Of a stretch of 54,521 nucleotides of DNA, positions 1-7,920 are shown piece after piece (the first letter of the stretch is position 1; the number at the start of each line of letters is the position of its first letter). Location: positions 1 to 54,521 of the forward strand of contig CALKJD010000022.1 in the NCBI GenBank assembly GCA_937995755.1. The letters run 5' to 3'. Below the pieces are notes generated by a model. The model was not told the DNA's origin and ran no database searches. It saw only the letters and a list, made by a program, of their open reading frames with translations. Both the position numbers and the translations under genes were made by a program. The stretch is from an uncultured Saprospiraceae bacterium (GTDB lineage: Bacteria > Bacteroidota > Bacteroidia > Chitinophagales > Saprospiraceae).

Positions 1-1
1 A

Positions 2-946
2 AGTAAGTATGGAAATAAAATATGTTTTGATAATCAAGATGTTGACGGTGTCATATTGCTTCTTAAAGCGGAAGGTGTTATAGATTGTGAAAATTCTGAT
101 GCATCTACGATTATTTCTGAATTGGAGAGTAAAGCAGAACGAGAAGCCAATAGATTTGATAAAGCTTTGGAAGATATTAGGAATAGTGATATATCAGATT
201 CATGTAATCCTGAGCTTACGCCAACAGATATTGCCTCTAATACTGTAGCAGCGATGGAAACTAGTGGTGGATGTGGAATAGATGGTCTTCAAGATGCACT
301 TGATAGTGTGGATAAAATAGTTCTTGATTTCGATGAGGAACGATTGGACTGTATATTTGCCCTATTTAATGAAACCAATGCAGATCTATTTTGTAATTCG
401 TTTTCTTCTTTTTTTGGAACTACTGATATAGATTTAGTTTTCAATGACGAGTTTTTAGGAGGAGGTAATCTTGCCTTGACGCAAGATTATGATCAAGATG
501 GTAATGCATTTCAATCTTGGATAAGTATAACATTTGATAGGTCGATTATAAATGAATACTGCGATGTAACGCTTGCAGGTACCTTTTTACATGAAGGTAT
601 CCATGCAGAATTAAAAAGGCAAAACCATTCACTAAATGGGAATAGTCTATTAAAGGCAGATATGTGGGATAGTTGGGATAGTAGTATAGACGACCATGAA
701 AATATTGCTATTATATATATTCCGCTGATAATAGCAAATTTGAAAGAATTATATGGTAATATTTATTCGGATTTACAGTATGAGTCGATTGCGTGGGCAG
801 GTCTTGGTAATATTACAAATGATCCAGATTGGAATGAATCATGGAGTACAAATGCATGGAATAATTTAACAGAAATCAAAAAGGAACTATTGCAGAATAC
901 GTTCAATGATTTAAATGAAAATTGCCCTGAAAATGATTGTAAATAA
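2..946 (+). CDS. 3' end of a large protein with an HExxH metallopeptidase-like module (5' truncated by window edge)
   Basis: The reading frame is open from the first base of the window, so the gene starts upstream; the TTG at 56 is not a convincing start. The visible part has an acidic region with a helical-looking stretch, then the motif HEGIH (590-604), a DHENIA segment and an IAWAGL segment near the end. An HExxH followed by a DHE-type third ligand and a (L/I)AWxGL segment is, from memory, typical of metallopeptidase-like C-terminal modules of large secreted or polymorphic toxin-like proteins in Bacteroidota. The protein ends in a Cys-rich tail (CPENDC). The lipoprotein gene at 933 overlaps its last codons, and a decayed second copy of the same C-terminal segment follows at 1488. 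A toxin module with a neighbouring immunity gene is inferred; the N-terminal part is needed to confirm it. Confidence 0.6.
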   Translation, partial: SKYGNKICFDNQDVDGVILLLKAEGVIDCENSDASTIISELESKAEREANRFDKALEDIRNSDISDSCNPELTPTDIASNTVAAMETSGGCGIDGLQDALDSVDKIVLDFDEERLDCIFALFNETNADLFCNSFSSFFGTTDIDLVFNDEFLGGGNLALTQDYDQDGNAFQSWISITFDRSIINEYCDVTLAGTFLHEGIHAELKRQNHSLNGNSLLKADMWDSWDSSIDDHENIAIIYIPLIIANLKELYGNIYSDLQYESIAWAGLGNITNDPDWNESWSTNAWNNLTEIKKELLQNTFNDLNENCPENDCK

Positions 947-1487
947 AATAAATATTTATTTATTAGGACTTTTAACGTTAATAATTTTTATTAGCTGCAA
1001 TGAAGCAGGCTACTATAAAGCAAGTGATAATAAAACAATAATTACTAAAAGTGCAGACAGAATTACTGTTTATCATGCAGGCTATTTTGATAGACTAGAT
1101 TTTATATGTACAGAAGATTGTAAATTGGAACAAAAAGATTTAGATCCAATGACACCATCAGAAAAATGGAAATTAATAAGTAAAAATCCTTTATCCATCT
1201 ACTACGGAGGCGATGAAATGGAGTTGAGTTTTCATGAATTTCATCGCTGGGATAAATTGAAAGTTACTATAAATGACACTGTAGTTCAATTTAAAAGAGA
1301 TGGTGATATAAGAATGGATTGTTTTGTGGAAATGTTGCTTAACGGTTGGGGAAAGCATTTCTATGCAAAACCATCTCATAAAATGAAGTATATATTAGAG
1401 GTGTCCAATAAAGGAGATGTTATTGCTTTAGATTCGGACTTTAACTACTTGCCTAAATATGTTAATTCCGTGCTATTTAATTATTAG
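933..1487 (+). CDS. small lipoprotein, possible immunity partner of the upstream module
   Basis: The protein has 184 residues and begins with a lipoprotein signal: a short basic N-region, a hydrophobic core and the lipobox-like sequence IFISC, so it should be anchored to a membrane by the Cys. Its start overlaps the 3' end of the preceding gene by 14 bp, which suggests translational coupling. I prefer the ATG at 933, which gives a compact signal peptide; an in-frame ATG at 915 is the alternative. No known domain is recognised. Tight coupling to a metallopeptidase-like C-terminal module and the repeat of the same layout downstream (module remnant then lipoprotein at 1714) suggest an immunity protein, but this is inference from context only. 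Confidence 0.6.
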   Translation: MIVNKINIYLLGLLTLIIFISCNEAGYYKASDNKTIITKSADRITVYHAGYFDRLDFICTEDCKLEQKDLDPMTPSEKWKLISKNPLSIYYGGDEMELSFHEFHRWDKLKVTINDTVVQFKRDGDIRMDCFVEMLLNGWGKHFYAKPSHKMKYILEVSNKGDVIALDSDFNYLPKYVNSVLFNY

Positions 1488-1711
1488 CCTTACTACAAGA
1501 CTGTCAGTGATGGCACTTATAATACCTACAATGAGGATTATAAGCCCTGAGAGAATTAGATGGTAATCAGTATCCTATTGATTATTACCTATATATTGCG
1601 TGGGGTGGTTTGGATAAGTACGGTGATTTCCTCAATTTCGTTGCTGATTATAAATCCCAATATTTAGATGAATATCAAATTTTAATTTCTAGCAATGAAA
1701 CAGGTTGTTAA
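1488..1711 (+). pseudogene. frameshifted remnant of a second metallopeptidase-like C-terminal module
   Basis: Two coding-like segments lie in different frames. 1491-1550 reads YYKTVSDGTYNTYNEDYKP then stop. After a frameshift near 1550 the sequence reads through YLYIAWGGLDKYGDF and ends NETGC-stop at 1711. The IAWGGL segment followed by a Cys-containing end matches the layout of the last 70 residues of the first gene (IAWAGL ... CPENDC). No start codon or HExxH remains, so only the 3' end of the module survives. Confidence 0.5.
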
Positions 1712-1713
1712 TT

Positions 1714-2256
1714 ATGCGTAAATATATATACATATTTTTCGTGCTATTCTATTGTTTCGGATGTAATAATTTGCAAAATAATAAGAATGTAGAATCACAA
1801 ATTCTTAATAGTATTTTGGACCATAGGTATGATTTACTTTTACATAAAAAGGAAGCATTTATTCATCCAGTTTTAATGCCAACTTCTTGGTATGGTTGTA
1901 GTTTCAAAGAAGTATTAAAAAATCAATTCAAAGGTATAAATTTAAAAGACGAAATCCTTAGTGATATGGATCTCAGAGATTCAATAATCATTGATGATAG
2001 TGAGAGGCTATACAGTAGTCATAATTTTTCTGCCAGTTTTAGGAAACTTCCTAAAAAAAAATCAAATGTGGCTAATGGAGATACGATGTACATTCACTTT
2101 TCCGTAATAGGGTATAGTTCTGATGCTTCTGCTGCTATGGTAATTTTTAATATTATTGAGTCTAGTAAGTCCGGTGGTTCAATTGCTTATTATTTGAAAA
2201 AGGATAATGACGGAAAATTTACGGTAGTGAAGGAAGAAGGGATAACCTTTAGCTGA
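1714..2256 (+). CDS. small lipoprotein, second in the putative toxin/immunity locus
   Basis: The product has 180 residues. It starts with MRKYIYIFFVLFYCFGC, a lipoprotein signal peptide with the acylated Cys at residue 17. The ATG at 1714 lies two bases after the stop of the decayed module upstream, so the TTG at 1705 is rejected as a start. No domain is recognised; the rest is a soluble alpha/beta-like sequence with a KKK-rich middle. Its position directly after a module remnant mirrors the 946/933 pair and suggests an orphan immunity-type lipoprotein. It shows no clear sequence identity to the lipoprotein at 933. Confidence 0.6.
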   Translation: MRKYIYIFFVLFYCFGCNNLQNNKNVESQILNSILDHRYDLLLHKKEAFIHPVLMPTSWYGCSFKEVLKNQFKGINLKDEILSDMDLRDSIIIDDSERLYSSHNFSASFRKLPKKKSNVANGDTMYIHFSVIGYSSDASAAMVIFNIIESSKSGGSIAYYLKKDNDGKFTVVKEEGITFS

Positions 2257-2308
2257 ATTAGCTAAATAAAGTTTTAGCTCACTAATAATGATTCAACATA
2301 ATCTTTAA

Positions 2309-2587
2309 TGTAAAACTAATAATTATTTTTTAGACAGGGTGATAGCGAAAGAACTTGCTAAGACATATGAGGAATTTCCTAACATTTTATCTTTGTATTT
2401 TTATATGTATATCCCTGAAAACAAAGATGAGAACGATAGAACATTAAAAAATTTTAGATTAAATCCGTTTGAGATAGAATAAGGATTATAAGTCGTTAGA
2501 TACAAAGGATGATTTAGCATTGGCAAGAAATAATTGAACATCACCAATGACGTTCAAAGAATATATGAGTTCAAGTGATGAATGGTA
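2309..2587 (+). pseudogene. decayed coding remnants (third module)
   Basis: 2309-2482 is open in one frame with protein-like composition (AKELAKTYEEFPNILSLYFY, ending NPFEIE-stop) but without a start codon. A second frame, 2484-2587, reads DYKSLDTKDDLALARNN-stop-TSPMTFKEYMSSSDEW-stop. Stops and frame changes show that this is not an active gene. Together with 1488-1711 it indicates repeated gain and decay of modules here. Confidence 0.35.
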
Positions 2588-2649
2588 GGGACTTATATTT
2601 ACTAATTGTAGCTTCATTGGCTATTTTATGCATTAAAAAATCGATAAGG

Positions 2650-3117
2650 ATGGTTTTTAAAATTCAACTGTTACTCTTGGTTACCATCATACTAACAGCC
2701 TGCGGAAAATCTACCCAAGAGTGCGCCGAAGAATCTCTTATCGGAGAGTGGAGGGTCACGCAGATATATGAAAGTAGATCCATTATAGAAAATGGCGTCC
2801 AGATCGATCAGTCCCAAACCACTTATGACAACACGAGTGGCCATTTCTCCTTTACAAATGATATGATGCAATATGTATACACTACAACAACTAGTATTTC
2901 ATCAGAACAAGGATATTCGTTAGTCACGACCAAAGAAAATTCAGGATTTACTAGAGTGAATGTTTTTACCATCAAAGGAGATGATGAAGACTTTAGAGTG
3001 AGATTTGGTGATCAGACCTCTGATGCTCATGAAGATGCAGAAGAGATTTCCTTAGAGCAAAGCCTCACTTCTGATACTCTGATGGTAGATCGCTATATTG
3101 ATTTGGTTAGAGAATGA
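2650..3117 (+). CDS. lipocalin-like lipoprotein
   Basis: The product has 155 residues with a lipoprotein signal ending ILTAC (Cys at residue 18). The mature part starts with LIGEWRVTQIYESR, the Gly-x-Trp opening typical of bacterial lipocalin-like domains. It continues as beta-rich sequence with repeated Thr and Ser, compatible with an outer membrane-anchored beta barrel that binds a small ligand. The ATG at 2650 gives a standard signal peptide, so the longer start at 2575 is less likely; that extension overlaps the decayed region. No neighbour indicates a specific ligand. Confidence 0.6.
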   Translation: MVFKIQLLLLVTIILTACGKSTQECAEESLIGEWRVTQIYESRSIIENGVQIDQSQTTYDNTSGHFSFTNDMMQYVYTTTTSISSEQGYSLVTTKENSGFTRVNVFTIKGDDEDFRVRFGDQTSDAHEDAEEISLEQSLTSDTLMVDRYIDLVRE

Positions 3118-3290
3118 TTTAAAGACTGGTGTATATATAATCTTAGAGACATAGTACTATTTTGTAAATATTCTAATATTATCACTTTCAAAATTTTCCA
3201 AAAGCTACCAGGGTATCAGATATTTGAGAAATCCAATACATATTGAACTCATCATCTATAGCCCAATTACTTTTATCCATCAATAGAAGT

Positions 3291-3298
3291 TACATTTG
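3291..3298 (+). promoter_or_regulatory. Bacteroidota -7 promoter element (TACATTTG)
   Basis: TACATTTG matches the Bacteroidota -7 consensus TAnnTTTG and lies 20 bp upstream of the ATG of the bestrophin-like gene. No strong -33 TTG is obvious; a TTTT lies about 20 bp upstream. Confidence 0.5.
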
Positions 3299-3318
3299 CG
3301 ATCTATCAATTATCGTAC

Positions 3319-4353
3319 ATGTACATACTCCGTAAAATATCTCCGATGATCTTGCTGCGCTTTGCGTGGAAGCCTATCGTCTTCTTTTTAATTTGGTCTG
3401 CATTGGCAGTCTATATATTTCATTATTTTGACCACGAAGGAATCAATATTGCGATTCCATTTTTGCCGTTGAGTACAATAGGTATTGCGGTGTCATTCTA
3501 CATCGGATTTAAAAATAATGCCGCATATGATAGATTTTGGGAAGCGAGAAAAATATGGGGAGGAATAGTTAATAACTCTAGAACGTGGGGAAATCAAGTA
3601 CATAGTTTTATCACCGAAATCAATGAAGACTCTGGAAGGATGAGCTGTAATGTGATCAATGAACAACAGCAATTGATCTATAGACAAATAGCTTGGTTAT
3701 ATGCACTCAAGTTACAGTTACGTAGGCCATCATCCTTTAGTATCAAACTACGTAAGTCTGTACAGGCACTGGGTGAAGGCCAGCCAGAACGAAAAAATTG
3801 GAATGAAGAAGTGATGCCGTTTTTAGATCTTTCAGAGTATAAAGAAGTAGTGGGATATGCTAATCCGGCAACACAGCTTATTAGAAAGCAAGGTGCAGCA
3901 CTCCAAGATCTCGCAGAGAAGCATGATGCGATCAATGAATTTAGATTCATAGCAATGATGAATACGCAAAGTGAATTCTATAATCTTCAGGGCAAATGTG
4001 AACGTATCAAGAACACTCCTTTCCCTAGACAGTACGCACATTTTTCTTCTATATTTACATGGATATTTATTTTGCTATTGCCTTATGGTCTTGTTGGGTT
4101 GTTTGTAGGTATGGACACTGGGCCAGAAGCTCATAGTCTGATGTGGCTCACAGTACCGTTTAGTACTTTGATCTCTTGGATATTCTATACTATGGAAATC
4201 GTCGGTGATAATAGTGAAGATCCGTTTGAGGGCTTTATTAATGATGTACCTATGAATGCTCTCTGCCGTACAATAGAGATCGACCTCAGAGAGATGTTGG
4301 GTGAGACAGATTTGCCGGATAAAGTATTAGCAGAAAACGGAATTTTAATGTAA
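3319..4353 (+). CDS. bestrophin-like (UPF0187/YneE family) membrane channel
   Basis: The protein has 344 residues, usual for bacterial bestrophin homologues, which form pentameric ion channels in the inner membrane. Two hydrophobic segments lie near the N-terminus (about residues 15-35 and 45-65), followed by the family-typical stretch FKNNAAYDRFWEARKIWG. Two more hydrophobic segments lie near residues 240-290. The C-terminal segment GDNSEDPFEG resembles the acidic conserved region of the family. It is followed three bases later by the DUF1415 gene, so the two form an operon. The ion transported is not predictable here. Confidence 0.9.
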   Translation: MYILRKISPMILLRFAWKPIVFFLIWSALAVYIFHYFDHEGINIAIPFLPLSTIGIAVSFYIGFKNNAAYDRFWEARKIWGGIVNNSRTWGNQVHSFITEINEDSGRMSCNVINEQQQLIYRQIAWLYALKLQLRRPSSFSIKLRKSVQALGEGQPERKNWNEEVMPFLDLSEYKEVVGYANPATQLIRKQGAALQDLAEKHDAINEFRFIAMMNTQSEFYNLQGKCERIKNTPFPRQYAHFSSIFTWIFILLLPYGLVGLFVGMDTGPEAHSLMWLTVPFSTLISWIFYTMEIVGDNSEDPFEGFINDVPMNALCRTIEIDLREMLGETDLPDKVLAENGILM

Positions 4354-4356
4354 GCC

Positions 4357-4851
4357 ATGAAAAATAATCAAGCCATAGAAGATAGTAAGCAATGGATCGA
4401 TTCGTTTGTCATCCATCATAATATTTGCCCTTTTGCTAAGCGCGTATTTGACGCCAATAGGATAGGGTACTTTGTCGAAACTCAAGATTCATATGAAGAA
4501 TTAGCGCTCAGTTTTATCTCACGCATTGCTAAGTTGGAAGACGATACGGCTTTTGTAATTTACAGAACACAGTTTCCTGACTTCTTAGAATTTTTAGATT
4601 TCTACTATGCTTGCGAAGCTATATTGGAAGATGGCGAATATGATGCGAAATATCAAATAGTAGCTTTTCATCCTTCTTATTTATTTGAAGGAGAAGATGC
4701 GGATGACCCATCTAATTTGACCAATAGATCTCCACATCCTATGATTCATATTCTTAGAAGAGACCATGTGGAAAAAGCTATTGATGCCTATGGTAATGTG
4801 GACGAAATACCAACAAAAAATATTAATTTGCTAAGGTCGCTTTATCGTTGA
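4357..4851 (+). CDS. DUF1415 family protein
   Basis: The product has 164 residues. The opening (residues 8-30, KQWIDSFVIHHNICPFAKRV) with the Cys-Pro-Phe-Ala motif and the later PFLEFLDFYY-type and VAFHP segments are typical of DUF1415, a family without a known biochemical role that is widespread in Proteobacteria and Bacteroidota. The start codon follows the bestrophin stop by three bases, so it is co-transcribed and possibly coupled with it. No catalytic residues can be assigned with confidence. Confidence 0.85.
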   Translation: MKNNQAIEDSKQWIDSFVIHHNICPFAKRVFDANRIGYFVETQDSYEELALSFISRIAKLEDDTAFVIYRTQFPDFLEFLDFYYACEAILEDGEYDAKYQIVAFHPSYLFEGEDADDPSNLTNRSPHPMIHILRRDHVEKAIDAYGNVDEIPTKNINLLRSLYR

Positions 4852-4968
4852 TTAGAGTTATTCTATTGGATCTTAGAGGCATTAGTTGGAACAAGTGAGA
4901 GAATCGAGAAAGTTGCTTAAGTTGGGTATAGTGTATTCAAAAGAAAGCAATCATAATACTATTTATTT

Positions 4969-4982
4969 CACCCACATGGGCG
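4969..4982. promoter_or_regulatory. inverted-repeat site, copy 1 (CACCCA-CA-TGGGCG)
   Basis: The core CCCACATGGG is an inverted repeat with a two-base centre and is shared with the site at 5988. It lies 95 bp upstream of the start of the membrane protein that precedes the response regulator gene. It is a candidate operator. Confidence 0.4.
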
Positions 4983-5077
4983 TAAAGGAATAGTTGATGT
5001 ATTGCGATATTTGAATCATTGAATAACCAAAAGGGCTATTGATATAACTTGAAGTGGTCTTACAAATAACTCCAATT

Positions 5078-5365
5078 ATGAATCTTAATCGTACCTCTAT
5101 TTTTAGCATGCCTTCTTCCGAAGAAAGCTATACTTCTAATTCAAATGTAATTGATGTCAGCAGATTAATTAAAGTAGCTCTTGTAGTTGTTTTAGTTGTG
5201 CTGATGCTGATGTCAAATGCAATATTGGAGTACTTTGTTATTGCTGCAGTCGCAATTTCTATACAGCGTATGTATGCGTATTACAAGGACATTATGAGTA
5301 TAGATCTTCACTTCTCTAATGATGATTTGGATATGAATGAAATTATTAACGATCTTTGGAAATAG
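5078..5365 (+). CDS. small inner membrane protein upstream of a response regulator
   Basis: The product has 95 residues with a polar N-terminal 30 residues and a long hydrophobic stretch (about residues 32-65, LIKVALVVVLVVLMLMSN then ILEYFVIAAVAISI), probably two membrane helices. A short acidic C-terminal tail follows. The ATG at 5078 is preferred over the GTG at 5054. No domain is recognised. It ends 13 bp before the response regulator start, so the two are likely co-transcribed, and it may be a small partner of signalling at the membrane; that is a guess from position. Confidence 0.55.
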   Translation: MNLNRTSIFSMPSSEESYTSNSNVIDVSRLIKVALVVVLVVLMLMSNAILEYFVIAAVAISIQRMYAYYKDIMSIDLHFSNDDLDMNEIINDLWK

Positions 5366-5378
5366 TCAAGGAAAAACC

Positions 5379-5981
5379 ATGTCCAAGAAAATCATCATCG
5401 TAGAAGACGAAGCGATCATAGCGATAGAGATAGAAAGTACGCTTACACTACTAGGCTATCAAGTTGTAGGGAAAGCTATGAATGGTGATCAAGCTTTGGA
5501 TTTATTTGCCAATACAGAGTGTGATCTCATCATGCTAGATATTAGTATCAAAGGTTCCCTCACAGGTATTGATCTTGCCAAAGTAATCAGGAAGAAATAC
5601 CAGCTGCCTTTTATATTTTTGACTTCATTTTCCGATAGATCTACACTAGATTTAGTGAAAGAGACTAATCCATATGGCTATATCGTCAAGCCGTTCAATG
5701 AAAAAGATTTATTGAGTACAATCGAACTGGCTGTGTATAAATTTGAGTCTGAGCGATCATCTATTGATAGATCTAAGAGCTATGTAGAATCACAGTATAA
5801 TATTGAACTTACAGAAAGAGAGTATGACATCGCTATCGCTTTTTGTGAAGGACTTACATATAAGGAAATTGCCGCCAAACTTTTCATAAGTGTCAATACG
5901 GTCAAGAGTTATCAAAAGAGAATTTTTCAAATGTTAGAAGTTTCAAGTAGGCATGATCTTGTGGTCAAGTTAAGTACTTAA
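5379..5981 (+). CDS. response regulator, receiver plus LuxR-type HTH
   Basis: The product has 200 residues. The receiver domain spans residues 4-120 with acidic residues E9/D10, the phospho-acceptor D54 (LIMLDIS), T (FLTSF) and K (YIVKPF). After a linker, residues 137-200 form a LuxR-family helix-turn-helix (LTEREYDIAIAFCEGLTYKE, then a typical SVNTVKSYQKRIFQML recognition helix). It should be phosphorylated by a histidine kinase not present in this window and then bind DNA. The ATG at 5379 is chosen because receivers normally begin about five residues before the first beta strand; upstream in-frame codons overlap the preceding gene. Inverted repeats at 4969 and 5988 flank this transcription unit and are candidate targets. 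Confidence 0.9.
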   Translation: MSKKIIIVEDEAIIAIEIESTLTLLGYQVVGKAMNGDQALDLFANTECDLIMLDISIKGSLTGIDLAKVIRKKYQLPFIFLTSFSDRSTLDLVKETNPYGYIVKPFNEKDLLSTIELAVYKFESERSSIDRSKSYVESQYNIELTEREYDIAIAFCEGLTYKEIAAKLFISVNTVKSYQKRIFQMLEVSSRHDLVVKLST

Positions 5982-5987
5982 TATTAT

Positions 5988-6001
5988 CACCCACATGGGT
6001 G
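5988..6001. promoter_or_regulatory. inverted-repeat site, copy 2 (CACCCA-CA-TGGGTG)
   Basis: The arms CACCCA and TGGGTG are perfectly complementary around a two-base centre. The site is 58 bp upstream of the LRR gene and just downstream of the response regulator. The shared core with the 4969 site suggests one regulator controls both units. Confidence 0.45.
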
Positions 6002-6059
6002 GCAAATAGGATTGGCGTATACGATTTATTTGTAGTAATAACTATAATCATAAAACGCC

Positions 6060-7655
6060 ATGAAGAAAATACTACTATTAATAATCACGATCGCTACGCA
6101 TTCACTCTGTGCACAAACTAGAGAATCTGATTCCCTAGCATTGGTAGATATCTATAATGTATTAGATGGTCCTAATTGGACTAATGAATCAAATTGGTTG
6201 ACAGATGCTCCGATAGATGATTGGAATGATGTGACAGTATTTAACGATAGAGTGATCAAGCTAAAATTATTTAATAATAATGGATCTGGAGATTTTCCTA
6301 CTGCAATATTTGCGCTTACCCAACTTGAGGAATTATTCATTTCTAATCTAGCTATTAACGCTCCGTTGCCAATAGGAATAAGCGCATTGACTGACTTGAG
6401 AAGATTAACGATTTTTCGTTGTGGTTTGACTGGCGATCTACCTAATGATATAGATCAGTTAGTAGAATTAGAACTAATAGATTTAAGTAGAAATGAATTC
6501 ACAGGACTATTGCCTGATATTGGCCCTAATGTCAATAAAGTTAACTTTAATTCTAATCATTTTTCTGGACCGATACCTTCTAGTTGGTTGAAAGAGAATA
6601 TGTGGCAAGTCTCTGTTAATAACAATCAACTGACTGGAAGTCTTGATGTTTTTGGCGGTATGCCTAATTTGGATATTTTGAGTTTATTTCACAATGATTG
6701 GGATCCTCAACCGATGCCTAGTTGGTTAGATGATCTGCCTTTACTTAGAGGATTTCAATGCGGAGGTTGTAACCTAGAAGGTGATGTGCCAGCATATGAT
6801 TTTTCTAATTCTACGAAACTCTATCAGATTATAGTGAATGATAATAATCTTACTGGAGATATAGCTAATTTGATACCTAGCCCTATAGATGAAAATCTAT
6901 GGCTCGATGCAGGGAATAATCTTTTTGAAGGGGAATTACCGGCGCATTTACTTTCCTCAGTTAACGTATTTGCAGTAGATAATAATAACTTTTCAAGCAT
7001 TAGTAATATGGATTTGGACTATGTCGGTAGGATGAATCTAGTAGGAAATCAATTTACAATATCAGACTTGGTCGAACCTCTAGAATCATTGATTAGCGAT
7101 AGCCTTACTGTCTATTATGGCAGTCAGCAGCCTGCAGGAGTAGAAGATACTATTGTCGTACAGGAGATGACATCTATTACGTTGGACGCCAGAGATAGTT
7201 ATACTGATATCCAATATCAATGGTATAAAAACAATCAAGTCATAGATGGAGCTATTGCATCATCATACACTATCGAGATCACTGAGAATGGGATCGAAGA
7301 TTATTACGAATGTAGAATGACGCATCCACTACTTGTCGAAGATGGTGAGTCTGTTATAGAGTTTTATAGAGGAGAGACTATGATTACTTCAGACTTTACA
7401 TCTAGTGTAGAAGACCTTAATGCTAAGTACCATTTGGTAGTTTCTCCTAATCCATTTAGAGATCATATTTATATTCAATCCGATATTGATCTTAGGGATC
7501 TGCCCTATGAATTATGGACGCTAACCGGCAAAAAACTAAAATCAGGAAGAATAGGAATGGACTCTAGGATAGACGCCCTAGATATAGAAAGTAAAGTGAT
7601 GGTCTTGTCGATACAAACTGCAGAAGGTGTAATCACGACTAGGTTAGTTAAATAG
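6060..7655 (+). CDS. secreted leucine-rich-repeat protein with T9SS sorting domain
   Basis: The product has 531 residues. A signal peptide (MKKILLLIITIATHSLCAQ) is followed by an N-terminal cap (LVDIYNVLDGPNWTNESNWL), typical of plant-type LRR proteins in Bacteroidota. Repeats of the type LTQLEELFISN, LVELELIDLSRNEFTG and VNNNQLTGSL span roughly residues 70-340. An Ig-like segment (ITLDARDSYTDIQYQWYKNN) lies near residues 370-440. The end (residues 450-531, LVVSPNPFRDHIYIQS ... LSIQTAEG) is a type A T9SS C-terminal domain, so export across the outer membrane and cell-surface attachment are expected. A role in adhesion or binding of surface ligands is an inference from the family. Confidence 0.85.
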   Translation: MKKILLLIITIATHSLCAQTRESDSLALVDIYNVLDGPNWTNESNWLTDAPIDDWNDVTVFNDRVIKLKLFNNNGSGDFPTAIFALTQLEELFISNLAINAPLPIGISALTDLRRLTIFRCGLTGDLPNDIDQLVELELIDLSRNEFTGLLPDIGPNVNKVNFNSNHFSGPIPSSWLKENMWQVSVNNNQLTGSLDVFGGMPNLDILSLFHNDWDPQPMPSWLDDLPLLRGFQCGGCNLEGDVPAYDFSNSTKLYQIIVNDNNLTGDIANLIPSPIDENLWLDAGNNLFEGELPAHLLSSVNVFAVDNNNFSSISNMDLDYVGRMNLVGNQFTISDLVEPLESLISDSLTVYYGSQQPAGVEDTIVVQEMTSITLDARDSYTDIQYQWYKNNQVIDGAIASSYTIEITENGIEDYYECRMTHPLLVEDGESVIEFYRGETMITSDFTSSVEDLNAKYHLVVSPNPFRDHIYIQSDIDLRDLPYELWTLTGKKLKSGRIGMDSRIDALDIESKVMVLSIQTAEGVITTRLVK

Positions 7656-7701
7656 TAAGTGTGTGCAGTAAGACCCCAAAGATCATAATTCTATTCAAGG
7701 T

Positions 7702-7739
7702 AGAGGTGATATTACAGAAGTGCGATGTCACCTCTTTTT
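7702..7739 (+). terminator. rho-independent terminator of the LRR gene
   Basis: An 8-bp stem, AGAGGTGA (7702-7709) with TCACCTCT (7728-7735), is followed by a T run. It lies 46 bp after the LRR stop codon. Confidence 0.8.
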
Positions 7740-7920
7740 ATTTTGCAGCTAAAGTGTAAATCCTTATTTAACAGTAGATTACCTATTAAATAAATATTTA
7801 ATGTATATTTACTGCGCAATAGAAACACGTTTTCTATACGACTCAATAAGTAATAACTACAACTATAGCTACAACAGATTAATAATCAAATAGTTATAGT
7901 AACAGACAAACTACAATCCT

